Positions 20,412-29,049 of a stretch of DNA of 32,680 nucleotides are shown here, piece after piece; within the stretch, counting starts at the first letter, position 1; each line of letters begins with the position of its first letter. The notes beneath the pieces were generated by a model, which saw only the letters and a list, made by a program, of their open reading frames with translations, had not been told where the DNA came from and made no database searches. Source of the DNA: a virus; the IMG/VR virus record IMGVR_UViG_3300026519_000045, positions 1 to 32,680 of that record, one strand, 5' to 3'. The position numbers and the translations under genes are program-made.

Positions 20412-21722
20412 ATGATCGCAGATCTGATCATGAGGGGACTGGGATATCGCCGCATCCGAGGGCCTAGCCGGGCCAAAGAGGCAGACCTGCCCTACACGTG
20501 GCCGGTCTGGGCCGAGGGCACGCCGGACCCATCGCCGTCCACCATGGCCACCATGGCCCAGGAGGGCTACAGCGCCAACGCGATCATCTACTCCTGCATA
20601 GCACGCAAAGCCGAGTCCGCGGCCCTGGCCCCACCTCGGGCCTACGTGGGAGAGCGTGACGCGCCAGAGCCCCTGCCAGACGACCATCCCCTGGCCCAGA
20701 TCCTCCGATGGCCCAACAGATACATGTCGTGGTTCGAGCTCCAGGAGATGTGTATTGTCTACCTGGAGCTGGACGGCAACGTGTTCTTGTACAAGGCCCG
20801 GGAGGACCAGAACGGGCCGGTTGTGGGTCTGTACCCACTGAGACCGGATCGTGTGCGGCCTGTCCCCAAAGGCGGGCAGATTTTGGGGTACGTCTACGAT
20901 GGCCAGGACACCGGCATGTTCCAGGGGCTGGAGCCATTTCTGCCGGACGAGATCATCCACATCAAATATCCCAACCCGGATGACCCGTTCGAGGGCCTGG
21001 GCCGGGGGGCATCCCCTCTGGCCAGCATCGTCCGCACGGTGGACCTGGACAACGCCAACACCACGTTCCTCACCCAGTTTTTCCGCAACGCCGCAGTTCC
21101 GTTCGGGCTCCTGACAACCAAGGTCAAGCTCATTGACGAGGAGGTGGAGCGGATCCGGGCCCGCATCCGTGCCCAGTACGCCGGCATGCGCAACTGGCAT
21201 GAGATGATGATCCTGGACGCGGACGCGGAGTACCAACGCCTGGGCCTCAACCTCCAGGAGCTGGATTTCTCCAGCCTGGACGCCCGCAATGAGGCCAGGA
21301 TCTGCGCAGTCCTGCGAGTGCCATCCATCATCGCTGGGGCCAAAATCGGCATCGAGCGGAGCACATATAACAACTATGGAGAGGCCCGCCGATCGTTCTG
21401 GGAGGACACCCTGGTACCCATGTACCGCCGGTTCGAGGACGCCCTCAATGCCGGCATGCGGGATGAGTTCGAAGACCGGCCCTGGATCGCCTACGATTTC
21501 TCGGCGGTCCCTGCCCTGGCGGAGCCGGTGATTGACCGGGATAAACGGACCGTGGAGGCATGGAGGGCGGGCGTCCTTCGCCGCAACGAGGCCCGGGCCC
21601 GTCTGGGCCTGGAGCCAGATGCTGAGGTAGATGGGTTCATCGAGGAGATCCTGGGCGGGATCAAGTCGGGCGGCCCGGAGGTGCCGCCGTCAGAACCCTT
21701 TCCGTGGCACGATTACCCGTAA
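20412..21722 (+). CDS. HK97-type portal protein
   Basis: 436 residues from ATG 20412, after AGGAGGAGGGGGCAG. Family landmarks are clear: an N-terminal YSANAIIYSCIARKAESAA, LPDDHPLAQILRWPNRYMSW, LELDGNVFLYKAREDQ, GLYPLRPDRVRPVP, IIHIKYPNPDDPFEGLGRGA, and a C-terminal FRNAAVPFGLLT followed by the stem helices. The portal forms the dodecameric ring through which DNA enters and leaves the capsid and is the docking site for the terminase. It is preceded by the 54-aa membrane peptide gene and overlaps the MuF gene by 92 bases if that gene starts at 21631. Confidence 0.92.
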   Translation: MIADLIMRGLGYRRIRGPSRAKEADLPYTWPVWAEGTPDPSPSTMATMAQEGYSANAIIYSCIARKAESAALAPPRAYVGERDAPEPLPDDHPLAQILRWPNRYMSWFELQEMCIVYLELDGNVFLYKAREDQNGPVVGLYPLRPDRVRPVPKGGQILGYVYDGQDTGMFQGLEPFLPDEIIHIKYPNPDDPFEGLGRGASPLASIVRTVDLDNANTTFLTQFFRNAAVPFGLLTTKVKLIDEEVERIRARIRAQYAGMRNWHEMMILDADAEYQRLGLNLQELDFSSLDARNEARICAVLRVPSIIAGAKIGIERSTYNNYGEARRSFWEDTLVPMYRRFEDALNAGMRDEFEDRPWIAYDFSAVPALAEPVIDRDKRTVEAWRAGVLRRNEARARLGLEPDAEVDGFIEEILGGIKSGGPEVPPSEPFPWHDYP

Positions 21723-23415
21723 ACAGCGAGATCCTCGAGACCTGCCCGGCTTCGAGGATGGTGCGGACCAGAAACGGGCCGAGATCGAGGGCCGCTACAT
21801 CCCCAGGCTGACCCGGGCCCTGCGCAGGATGCTGCGGGCCGTTGCGCCCACCGGGATCCGGCCGGACAACGCCGACCCAGAGCAGGCGGTCCGGGCCATG
21901 CGGGAAGCGTCCTGGGACCTGATCGCCACCATGCGGACCATGCTGGCGGATGCCGGCGTGCTGGGCGCAGACGTGGGCCTGCGCCAGGTGGAGCACATCC
22001 TGGGGCTCGCCGGCCGCAAACAGGAGGACCCAGCCAGGGTACAGGTCATCGGCACCAACTGGGACCTGGTCAACGAGGCCGTCCTGGAGTGGGTGCTGGG
22101 AGACGACCAGGTTTTTGGCACCGGCTACGCTGATCAGGTGGTAACCCAGATGTTGCGCACCCGAGAGCGCCATGTCCGCCGGGCCATCGCCGACTGGATC
22201 CGGACAGGTGGCACCCGGGCCGACCTGATCCGGGCCCTGGAACCCATGTTCGACGGGCGCCGGGCCGAGATGGTGGCAACCACCGAGGTCACCCGGGCCT
22301 ACGCGGAGGGCAACCGAATCGCATGGGCCCAGTCCGGCGTGGTGGAGGCCATGGAGTGGGCCACCGCCAACGATGAGCGGGTCTGTCCCATCTGCGCCCC
22401 CCTCGGTGGACTGACCGTCCAGGAAGGCCAGGCCCAGCCAGCCAGCGTGGCCGACCAACTGGAACGGGCCGTCACTGCAGGGCTGGATGGTGGGTTCGTC
22501 CATCCCGGCGGCTCGGGCGGGGCCGCCCGCTACCAGGGCCAGACATACCGTATGCCCCCGGCCCATCCCCGCTGCCGATGCTGGGTTCGGCCCGTGGTGT
22601 CCGGGTTCGAGGTGCCGCCGCCCACATCCCGAGATGAGATCCGCACCTCCAGGGATGCCCAGCGCTACCTGGAGAGCCGCTACCCGGACATATACTGGGA
22701 GGTGGATCAGGTGGATGATAACCTGATCCATGATCTGGTAGCCGAAATTGATGAGACCCTGGATGAGTACCCGGAAATTGGCCGTGCTCTCAACGGACTC
22801 GGCACCATGAGCTCACAGAGAGCACGAGATCACGGGTTCACCACCCGGGAAACTGATGGTATACCTGCAACATCATGGTACACACCAAGCACAAAGGTAA
22901 AATATATTTCGCTAAATCCACGATATTGGGAGAAAAATGGTGACCTTGTCCACGAAATCATTGATCCTCCTGAACGGATGCAAAAATGGTTGGTAGGTGG
23001 CGGATCTGCACGCAGCATCGTACGACATGAGCTGGGCCATATCCTGCACTATAGATTGTCCGAGATGGACAGTTGGACAATCACGCCATATGTAGATGAC
23101 AGCGGCCTGGGTATTGTCAGCGAGACGCTGTATATGTGGCTGTCCAAACACAAGCCAACATATAGCCTGTCCGGTTATGCATTACGAAACAAAAATGAGG
23201 CATTTGCAGAGGCATTTACGGCCCTGAAATACAGGCCACGCCGAAGGTGGCCCGTGTTTGTGAGGAGATTTAACCGCCTTATAAATATCCTTAGGAGGTC
23301 ATCCGATGTGGGTGATCTGTCGTCCATCCGATGGGTATCCGAGATATCCGAGCCAGATGAGCGACGTCGTGCCATGGAGGCCCTGGATGAGCTCAGACAG
23401 AGGTTGGAGCTATGA
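21631..23415 (+). CDS. MuF-type head morphogenesis protein fused to a C-terminal zincin (HELGH) domain
   Basis: 594 residues. Residues about 60-330 are a MuF/SPP1 gp7-like minor head protein: [35 protein letters not shown] and [15 protein letters not shown] are its signatures. Residues about 365-594 form a separate domain with HELGH (H466, E467, H470) and a downstream [10 protein letters not shown], whose Glu is a likely third zinc ligand, as in gluzincins such as lethal-factor-like proteases. GC falls from about 22700 to 23320, so the C-terminal part appears to be a swapped-in module. MuF proteins ride in the capsid and can be injected. The start is uncertain: 21631 lies inside the portal gene, but no later in-frame ATG/GTG precedes the conserved part. 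Confidence 0.82.
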   Translation: MGSSRRSWAGSSRAARRCRRQNPFRGTITRKQRDPRDLPGFEDGADQKRAEIEGRYIPRLTRALRRMLRAVAPTGIRPDNADPEQAVRAMREASWDLIATMRTMLADAGVLGADVGLRQVEHILGLAGRKQEDPARVQVIGTNWDLVNEAVLEWVLGDDQVFGTGYADQVVTQMLRTRERHVRRAIADWIRTGGTRADLIRALEPMFDGRRAEMVATTEVTRAYAEGNRIAWAQSGVVEAMEWATANDERVCPICAPLGGLTVQEGQAQPASVADQLERAVTAGLDGGFVHPGGSGGAARYQGQTYRMPPAHPRCRCWVRPVVSGFEVPPPTSRDEIRTSRDAQRYLESRYPDIYWEVDQVDDNLIHDLVAEIDETLDEYPEIGRALNGLGTMSSQRARDHGFTTRETDGIPATSWYTPSTKVKYISLNPRYWEKNGDLVHEIIDPPERMQKWLVGGGSARSIVRHELGHILHYRLSEMDSWTITPYVDDSGLGIVSETLYMWLSKHKPTYSLSGYALRNKNEAFAEAFTALKYRPRRRWPVFVRRFNRLINILRRSSDVGDLSSIRWVSEISEPDERRRAMEALDELRQRLEL

Positions 23416-23615
23416 CAACTGTAACAGCCCCCATGTGTATGTGGTGCCGCCGATTCCACCAGGATCCAGGGTCCACCGAGCTAACATGCGATGCGTTCCC
23501 TGATGGGATCCCAGAGGCCATCCTCAACAGCGACCATGACCACCGCCAGCCCTACCCAGGCGACAATGGGATGACGTTCCTGCCCACGGACGACTGGCCT
23601 GGGGAGGAGGCATAG
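23412..23615 (+). CDS. Small cysteine-containing head-region protein
   Basis: 67 residues, ATG overlapping the MuF stop (ATGA). CMWCRRF and a later CDAF give three or four metal-ligand candidates, followed by [20 protein letters not shown]. The layout of a CxxC, a third Cys, FPxGIP and a His-rich loop before GD-G resembles a small phage protein seen next to MuF genes in other HK97-type phages, from memory. It probably binds zinc. Role unknown; an immunity factor to the fused zincin toxin is one idea its position allows but nothing proves. Confidence 0.65.
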   Translation: MTTVTAPMCMWCRRFHQDPGSTELTCDAFPDGIPEAILNSDHDHRQPYPGDNGMTFLPTDDWPGEEA

Positions 23616-23617
23616 CC

Positions 23618-24082
23618 GTGCCGTTCATCGAGATCCGAGGGGTGGATCGGCTGGTCCGCCGGCTGGGATGGCTGGACTCCCTGGCGGTCCTGGAGCCGCC
23701 GATGAAGCGGGCCCTAAACCAGTTGCAGCGGGCCCTGGCTGCGTACCCGCCACAGACTCGCCGGAGGATGCGGTTCGTCAGCGACCGCCAGCGCCGCTGG
23801 TTTTTCGCGGCCCTGAACTCGGGCCAGATCAGTATACCCTACAGCCGGACAGGCAACCTGGGCAGGAGCTGGACTACGGAGATCCGCACCTCGCCCATGG
23901 AGCTCATCGGCGAGGTGGGGAACAATGTGCCCTACGGTCCATACGTCCAGGGCGAGAACACCCAGGCATCCATCCACCAGGGGATCTGGCAGACGGACCA
24001 GGACGTGTTCGACGACCTCCGGGACCAGATCGTGGCCGATTTCGAGCGATCCATTGGGGCCGCCCTGGACCGAGGTGATTGA
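23618..24082 (+). CDS. Minor head or tail-completion-type structural protein
   Basis: 154 residues from GTG 23618, with GGGGAGGAGG upstream. The central part, RRMRFVSDRQRRWFFAALNS, then RTGNLGRSWT, GEVGNNVPYGPYVQGE and HQGIWQT, matches the pattern of phage neck/tail-completion proteins of the HK97 gp10-like group (RTG.L..SW, then a later YGPYVQGE...H). The order before the protease and capsid genes is unusual for such a protein, which commonly follows the capsid gene. Its stop TGA is embedded in the -35 box of the next promoter. Confidence 0.6.
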   Translation: MPFIEIRGVDRLVRRLGWLDSLAVLEPPMKRALNQLQRALAAYPPQTRRRMRFVSDRQRRWFFAALNSGQISIPYSRTGNLGRSWTTEIRTSPMELIGEVGNNVPYGPYVQGENTQASIHQGIWQTDQDVFDDLRDQIVADFERSIGAALDRGD

Positions 24083-24107
24083 CACCGGACAGAAAACCTG
24101 CAATAAT
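24079..24107 (+). promoter_or_regulatory. Promoter for the protease/capsid genes
   Basis: TTGACA (24079-24084), a 17-base spacer and AATAAT (24102-24107). The 80 bases down to the next ATG are AT-rich for this genome and contain a TTTGA-5-TCAAA inverted repeat (around 24149-24163), a possible operator. The stop codon of the preceding gene is part of the -35 box, as at 8079. Confidence 0.75.
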
Positions 24108-24189
24108 CGGTATCAAGGTTGCATTACTCAAAACAACATCGCCGGTCCGTTTGAATTTATCAAATCGGGCCACGTAGAGGAGGGAACAC

Positions 24190-25443
24190 ATGGACACAGA
24201 CCGCATTGCTGTGGAGGCCAAGGCCTGGAGGGTTGGGGCCGCCAGGGACCTGCGCATCGTGGAGCGGGACCGCTGGGATGGCGACGCAGCCCGGGCCCGG
24301 ATCTTCGAGTGGGCAGGGTGGCCCGATGACCCGGATCCGCGTCGGGCCAGACGGGGGTTTTTGATCTACGACGACGAGAACCAGGAGGTCCGGGCCGGGT
24401 ACAAGCTGCCCTTTGCGGACGTGGTGGACGGGGAGCTGGTGGCCATCACCGCGGGCATCCGAGCTGCCGCGTCCCGACTGCCCCAGACGGATGCGCCCGA
24501 GGAGGTGCTGCAGCGGGCCCGGGCCGTCCTGGATCGGTACCTGGAGAGGATGCGAGAAGACAGGGAGGAGATGGCCATTGTCCCCATCGTCACCCCCAGC
24601 GGTCCACGGCGCATGGAGATCAAGTCCACGCCGCAAGCCATCCTGGACGTGGACGGCCGGACCGTCACCGGCATCGCGTCGGTGATGGGCATCGTGGACG
24701 ACGGTGGCGACGTCATCCACCCAGGAGCATACCGCAAGACGATCAGCGAGCGGTCCCACCGGTTCCGGTGGCTGTGGCAGCACGACGACCGGCAGCCGCC
24801 CATCGCAGCCATCCAGGAGATCCGAGAGATCGGCCGGGATGAGCTACCCCGGGAGATTCTGGAGCGGTGGCCAGAGGCCACCGGCGGCCTGTGGGTCAAA
24901 CGCCGCTACCTGGACACACCCAGGGGCAACGAGGTGCTGGAGGCCATTCGGGCCGGCGCGGTGGACGAGATGTCCATCGGCTACGATGCCATCCGCACCC
25001 GCCCCGGCAACGGTTCCACCGTTGGGGGCCGCAAGGTCCGGCGCCACCTGGACGAGATCCGCCTCTGGGAAATGTCCGATGTGAACTGGGGCATGAACCC
25101 AGCAACCACAAACCTCGACATCAAAAATATTGTGGAAAATGCCCCGTCTGACGCAAAGCAATTGAAGGACTGGCTGGAGTCACAGATATTCCGGCGGGGG
25201 ATGGAGATCATCACGGAGCTGAGGGGTGCCGGGGAGATCACCCGGGACGAGGCCCGGGCCATGATTGACATCCTCCAGGACACCATGGACATGTTCCACG
25301 AGCGGATGATGGCCAGCGATGAGCTGGCTCGACTCCACCAGGAGGAGATGGAGGAGGGCATGGAGGCCATGCCCCGCATGGCCATGGCCCACCAGATCGC
25401 CATCGAGCGGCTCCGGGCCGACCTGGCCCGGATTGCCGGGTAG
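24190..25443 (+). CDS. Prohead protease (S78-type) with N-terminal and C-terminal extensions
   Basis: 417 residues, ATG after GAGGAGGGAACAC. The protease core is at about 142-285: VTGIASVMGIVDDGGDVIHP, GAYRKTI, WLWQHDD (H198) and DEMSIGYD (S262), the His and Ser of the S78 prohead protease family. Residues 1-125 form an extra domain (AGYKLPFADVVDGELVAITA, then GIRAAASRL) often fused to head proteins of large phages. The C-terminal part (about 300-417) is helical and Glu/Met-rich, like a scaffold (delta) domain. It would guide capsid assembly, then cleave scaffold and capsid N-termini. Confidence 0.88.
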   Translation: MDTDRIAVEAKAWRVGAARDLRIVERDRWDGDAARARIFEWAGWPDDPDPRRARRGFLIYDDENQEVRAGYKLPFADVVDGELVAITAGIRAAASRLPQTDAPEEVLQRARAVLDRYLERMREDREEMAIVPIVTPSGPRRMEIKSTPQAILDVDGRTVTGIASVMGIVDDGGDVIHPGAYRKTISERSHRFRWLWQHDDRQPPIAAIQEIREIGRDELPREILERWPEATGGLWVKRRYLDTPRGNEVLEAIRAGAVDEMSIGYDAIRTRPGNGSTVGGRKVRRHLDEIRLWEMSDVNWGMNPATTNLDIKNIVENAPSDAKQLKDWLESQIFRRGMEIITELRGAGEITRDEARAMIDILQDTMDMFHERMMASDELARLHQEEMEEGMEAMPRMAMAHQIAIERLRADLARIAG

Positions 25444-25560
25444 ATTGCCCACCATGGCCGCCACACCATGGACCGTGGGCCGTCCCCATCGGGCCACCCA
25501 TGGGCCATGTCGCCAGGCACCACAGGGGGCGAGTGGATCACGACATCACAGGAGGTCACC
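25444..25560. other. Protease-to-capsid spacer
   Basis: 117 bases without a gene. It contains several short CCATGG and GGGCC palindromic units but no clear promoter, T-tailed hairpin or credible coding frame. It ends with the AGGAGGTCACC ribosome site of the capsid gene. Confidence 0.4.
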
Positions 25561-26925
25561 ATGGATCGATATGAGACCATGATCGAGCAGGCCAAGAGCT
25601 ACCTGGCCCAGGCCGAGGCCCTGCTGGATGAAAACGGCAGCGTCCCGGATGACAGGGCACAGGAGTTCGACGACCTGATGGACCGGGCCCGCAAGGCCCG
25701 GGAGCAGGCGGAACGGCTCCGGGAGCTGAGCCGCCTGGCCCAGGAAGTGCAGGGCGTCCAGGAGCAGGCCCAGGACCGGGTCCGGGAGGACAAGGCCTTT
25801 TGGGCCGCGTGGCAGGTCCGGTTCGGCAACCCGGACGAGGCCATGGACGCCATCCTGGCAGACATCATCGGGAGCGATTACCGCCACACCATCTGGCGGC
25901 AGAACCAGGCGTTCGCCAAATACCTCCGGGCCGGCACCGTGGCCCTGGATCCCGAGGACCACAAAATTCTCCGGCAGCAGATCTTTCCCGCCGAGACCAT
26001 CAAAGCCATGATCCAGGACGGCCTGTCGGTGCGGGAAATCAAGGTGATCATGGTAGAGGCCCAGGGCACATTGGGCGGATATGCGGTGCCACCCAACGTG
26101 CAGGCGGAGATCATCCGGCGCTTGCCCGGCCTGACCGTCGTCCGACAGGCTGGCGCCCGGGTCATTACCCTGACCACGGGCAACGCGGTGGAGATCCCCG
26201 TCCTGACCGGGGGCAACGACCAGTACCCGGCCGGTGTCCGTGGCCAATGGGGCACCGAGACCCAGACCCCGGCCGAGCAGAACGCCACCCTCGGCATGGT
26301 CCAAGTGGTGGCCGGCGTCTACACCTACAAAGTGCCCATGAGCCAGTCCCTGGTGGAGGATGCGGCCAACCTGGTCCAGCTTGTCCAGGCCATCATCGCC
26401 GAGACCCTGGCGGTGGACGAGGACCAGGCGTTCCTGGTTGGGGACGGCACCGGCAAACCACTGGGCATCCTGCCCGGCGGGGCCAACACCCTGGGTCTGC
26501 GGGAGGTCAACAGCGGCAGTGCCAGTGCCCTGACCGCCGACGGGATCAAACGGCTCAAACGTGGTGTCCCGTCCCAGTACCGCCGGAACGCGGTCTGGGT
26601 GGCCAACAGCGCCACCTGGGAGGCCGTGGAGCTCCTCAAAGACGCCAACGGCCAGTACCTGTTCCCGGACATGTCGGACGAGGACATGCTGCTGAGCCGC
26701 CGGGCCATGGAGAGCGAGGCCCTGCCGGACGTGGCCGCCAACGCGTACCCAATCGTGTTCGGCGACATGACCGGATATTACATCGTGGAGCGGGCCGGCC
26801 TCACCATTGCCCGGTACCAGGACTCCAACACCGGCCCCAATGTGGTGGAGTTCCACGTCCGCCGGCGCGTGGGCGGACGTGTGGCCGAGCCGTGGAAGTT
26901 CGCTGTCCAGAAGGTTGCGGCCTAA
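25561..26925 (+). CDS. Major capsid protein, HK97 fold
   Basis: 454 residues from ATG 25561 after CAGGAGGTCACC; the frame is open upstream to 25468 but that part lacks a ribosome site. Residues about 1-100 are a coiled coil (delta-domain-like), a target of the prohead protease. The HK97 core follows: GTLGGYAVPPNVQAEIIRRL, a loop region EIPVLTGG, VYTYKVPMSQSLVEDAANLV, AFLVGDGTGKPLGILPGGAN, and ESEALPDVAANAYPIVFGDM, typical of the P-domain and A-domain. It forms the icosahedral shell. Confidence 0.93.
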   Translation: MDRYETMIEQAKSYLAQAEALLDENGSVPDDRAQEFDDLMDRARKAREQAERLRELSRLAQEVQGVQEQAQDRVREDKAFWAAWQVRFGNPDEAMDAILADIIGSDYRHTIWRQNQAFAKYLRAGTVALDPEDHKILRQQIFPAETIKAMIQDGLSVREIKVIMVEAQGTLGGYAVPPNVQAEIIRRLPGLTVVRQAGARVITLTTGNAVEIPVLTGGNDQYPAGVRGQWGTETQTPAEQNATLGMVQVVAGVYTYKVPMSQSLVEDAANLVQLVQAIIAETLAVDEDQAFLVGDGTGKPLGILPGGANTLGLREVNSGSASALTADGIKRLKRGVPSQYRRNAVWVANSATWEAVELLKDANGQYLFPDMSDEDMLLSRRAMESEALPDVAANAYPIVFGDMTGYYIVERAGLTIARYQDSNTGPNVVEFHVRRRVGGRVAEPWKFAVQKVAA

Positions 26926-26937
26926 AGGAGGTCCAAC

Positions 26938-27381
26938 ATGATCTACACGTTTACCGAGGACGTCCGCCGGGTCCAGCTCCTCGACCCGCAGACCCTCAAC
27001 AACGCAACCAGCACCAGCGCATACCAGGATGTCTCCGACGCGGAGCGGGTCGTGTTCGTGCTGGAGCTTGGGGCCACCGACACCACGGTGGATGCCAAAC
27101 TGGTCCAGGCCACCGATGCCAGCGGCACCGGGGCCAAGGACATTACCGGGGCAGCCATCACCCAGTTGGCGGCCACGGACGACAACAAACAGGCCATGAT
27201 CGAGGTCCAGACCAATCGGCTGGACATCAACAACGGCTACCGGTACGTGGCCGCCCAGGTGACCGTGGGAGCTGGGACCACCGGGGCCACCCTGGCCGGT
27301 GCCCTGTACCTGGTCAACACCGGAGACCGGCCCGTGACCCAGCCGGCCAGCGTGGCCCAGACCGTGGTGGTGGCCGGATAG
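26938..27381 (+). CDS. Putative capsid decoration or stabilising protein
   Basis: 147 residues, ATG after AAAGGAGGTCCAAC. All-beta composition with high Thr/Ala/Val, no Cys, and a repeat of GAT/GAG turns (GATDTTVDAKLVQATDASGT, VGAGTTGATLAGALYLV). Position directly after the major capsid gene and the beta-rich composition fit a head decoration or capsid-stabilising protein. I do not recognise the exact family. A terminator-like hairpin follows, so this gene and the capsid gene may be the most strongly expressed transcript end. Confidence 0.55.
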   Translation: MIYTFTEDVRRVQLLDPQTLNNATSTSAYQDVSDAERVVFVLELGATDTTVDAKLVQATDASGTGAKDITGAAITQLAATDDNKQAMIEVQTNRLDINNGYRYVAAQVTVGAGTTGATLAGALYLVNTGDRPVTQPASVAQTVVVAG

Positions 27382-27390
27382 TGACAACAT

Positions 27391-27416
27391 GGAGGGGGCT
27401 CAACTGAGCCCCCTCC
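27391..27416 (+). terminator. Hairpin after the capsid decoration gene
   Basis: GGAGGGGGCTCA and TGAGCCCCCTCC (27391-27402 with 27405-27416) form a near-perfect 12-bp stem; the practical loop is 4-6 bases. No T tract follows, so it may attenuate transcription or protect the abundant capsid mRNA. Confidence 0.6.
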
Positions 27417-27440
27417 TGAACCATCCCCAGGAGGTGGGCC

Positions 27441-27857
27441 ATGTGGGTGATCGTCCGCGTGGAGGGGCGCTACAACAATCCCAGGCACCGGGCCCAGTAC
27501 GCCAGGCCAGGGGACCGGATCCAGGTTGCCGACGGCCCCTACGCCCAATCCCTCATCGAGGATGGCCTGGTGGTACCTGCCTACAGCGAGCCGCCAGGCC
27601 CGGACACCGGCCCATCCGAGGCACGCCGCCCAGGCCCCATGGAGACCCTAGATGTCCAGGGGCCCATGGTGGGCGATCTCACCGTTGAGGTGATCCATGG
27701 CATCGGCTCCACCATCGCCCGGCGCCTGACCCGGGCCGGCATCCTCACCGTTGCAGACCTGGCCGGCATGACGCCGGAGTACGTGGCCGAGGTGGCCCGC
27801 ATCTCCGAGGCAAGGGCCAGGGCTCTGGTGGAGCGGGCCCAGTCCATGGTGGAGTAG
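27441..27857 (+). CDS. Small structural-region protein with C-terminal helix-hairpin-helix
   Basis: 138 residues, ATG after CAGGAGGTGGGCC. Residues 1-50 form a short beta domain (MWVIVRVEGRYNNP...GDRIQV), a proline-rich linker follows (about 50-75), and residues 83-138 are a helix-hairpin-helix pair: IHGIGSTIARRLTRAGILTV then DLAGMTPEYVAEVARISEAR. HhH motifs bind DNA backbone nonspecifically. Similar small proteins with this layout lie between capsid and connector genes in several HK97-type phages. It might contact DNA at the portal/neck. Confidence 0.65.
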   Translation: MWVIVRVEGRYNNPRHRAQYARPGDRIQVADGPYAQSLIEDGLVVPAYSEPPGPDTGPSEARRPGPMETLDVQGPMVGDLTVEVIHGIGSTIARRLTRAGILTVADLAGMTPEYVAEVARISEARARALVERAQSMVE

Positions 27858-27860
27858 GCC

Positions 27861-28442
27861 ATGGCCGACTACGCGACCGTGGACCAGATCAGGGCTCGGC
27901 TGGACATCACCGGCACAACATATGATGCGGTCCTGGCGGACCTGGCCACTGCCGCCAGCCGGTGGGTGGACCGATACTGCCGGCTGCCCGCGGACGCGTT
28001 CGCGGTGGCCACGGACTCCACCCGGTACTACAGCCAGGACGACATTGACCGGGATGGCATCCTCCACCTACGGGCCCCCCTGGCCCAGGTGACCCAGATC
28101 GTCAACGGTGATGGGACAACCCTCACATCCAGCCAGTACCGCCTGCTGCCTCGCAACCGGATCGGCCCGGCATGGGCAGTGGAGACCATCGGTGGAACCA
28201 CATGGTCGTTCTCGGACCTGGACAGCGAGATCCAGGTGACCGGCCGGTGGGGGTACAGCGTGACGCCACCGAACCCGGTGGTGGAGGCCACGGCCATGCT
28301 GGCCGCGTGGATGTTCAAACGGTATCAGGGCGCCCTCCAGGACAGATTTCCCAGCCCGGACCTGGGTGAGATGATCTACAGCGAGGCCATGCCCAAACAG
28401 GTGCGGGCCCTGCTGGAGACCTACCAGTGGCTGACCGTGTGA
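27861..28442 (+). CDS. Head-tail connector protein (gp6-like)
   Basis: 193 residues, ATG 3 bases after the previous stop. The opening MADYATVDQIRARLDI, then ATAASRWVDRYCRLP, the middle TRYYSQDDIDRDGILHLRAP, VTGRWGYS and AMLAAWMFKRYQG are typical of phage gp6-like connectors, which form a ring below the portal. Cytoplasmic virion protein. Confidence 0.8.
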   Translation: MADYATVDQIRARLDITGTTYDAVLADLATAASRWVDRYCRLPADAFAVATDSTRYYSQDDIDRDGILHLRAPLAQVTQIVNGDGTTLTSSQYRLLPRNRIGPAWAVETIGGTTWSFSDLDSEIQVTGRWGYSVTPPNPVVEATAMLAAWMFKRYQGALQDRFPSPDLGEMIYSEAMPKQVRALLETYQWLTV

Positions 28443-28452
28443 GGAGGTGATC

Positions 28453-28851
28453 ATGGGACTGGAGGCAGCACTGGGCGGCCTGCAGAACGCCGTGGCCACC
28501 ATGGCGGGCCTGGCCCGGGTCCACAGCGACCCACCGGAGAGCATCAGCGAGTTCCCGGCCGCCATCGTCTACGCCTGGGAGGGCGAGATGGAGGCCAGTG
28601 CCGTGGGGGACCGTGCCATCCACACGGCTGTGGTGGAGATCCACGAGTCCCGCCAGGTCCTCCCCCAGGCCATAGATCGGGCCAAACAGTGGCCGGACAA
28701 ACTGCTGGCCGCCCTCCGGGCCAACCCCACCCTAGGTGGATCCGTGGCTGCCATCGTGTGGCCGGTGCGCTACCGGGCCCGACCCCTCCTCTACGGCAGC
28801 GAGCTGCACTACGGGATTCGGTTCGAGGTCCGCCTTAAAATCATTGACTGA
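28453..28851 (+). CDS. Tail terminator or head-tail completion protein
   Basis: 132 residues from ATG 28453; a GTG six bases earlier lies within the GAGGAGGTGATC ribosome site. The pattern FPAAIVYAWEGEMEASAVGD, HTAVVEIHESRQVLPQAIDR and SELHYGIRFEVRLKIID fits a tail-terminator-like alpha/beta protein that caps the tail tube and joins it to the head. The assignment is mainly by position and secondary-structure pattern. Confidence 0.65.
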   Translation: MGLEAALGGLQNAVATMAGLARVHSDPPESISEFPAAIVYAWEGEMEASAVGDRAIHTAVVEIHESRQVLPQAIDRAKQWPDKLLAALRANPTLGGSVAAIVWPVRYRARPLLYGSELHYGIRFEVRLKIID

Positions 28852-28861
28852 GGAGGCCGAC

Positions 28862-29047
28862 ATGGCAGCGAAATATATAGGTGACGGTGAATTTATCCCA
28901 GGGGTCCCGGCCCGGGACCTGACAGACGACGAGCTGGAGATCTACAGTGAGGCCATCCAGGCACACCTGGAGTCCACTGGCAGGGAGTTGTACCAGATTG
29001 ATAGCCAGTCCGGCCGACGGCGCCGGCGAGATGACAGCGGAGGTTAG
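28862..29047 (+). CDS. Small tail-region protein
   Basis: 61 residues, ATG after GAGGAGGCCGAC. KYIGDGEFIPGVPARDLTDD resembles the short phage protein with IGD-xx-IPGVPARDLT that accompanies tail tube genes in many phages. The C-terminus is helical and ends basic (SGRRRRRDDSGG). No enzyme motif. Probably a minor or assembly-related component. Confidence 0.65.
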   Translation: MAAKYIGDGEFIPGVPARDLTDDELEIYSEAIQAHLESTGRELYQIDSQSGRRRRRDDSGG

Positions 29048-29049
29048 CC

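Noticed and set aside
25546-27390. 614-codon minus-strand frame opposite the major capsid gene
   Set aside because: The plus strand has unmistakable HK97 capsid features. The minus frame is rich in His/Gly/Val/Leu and starts without a ribosome site.
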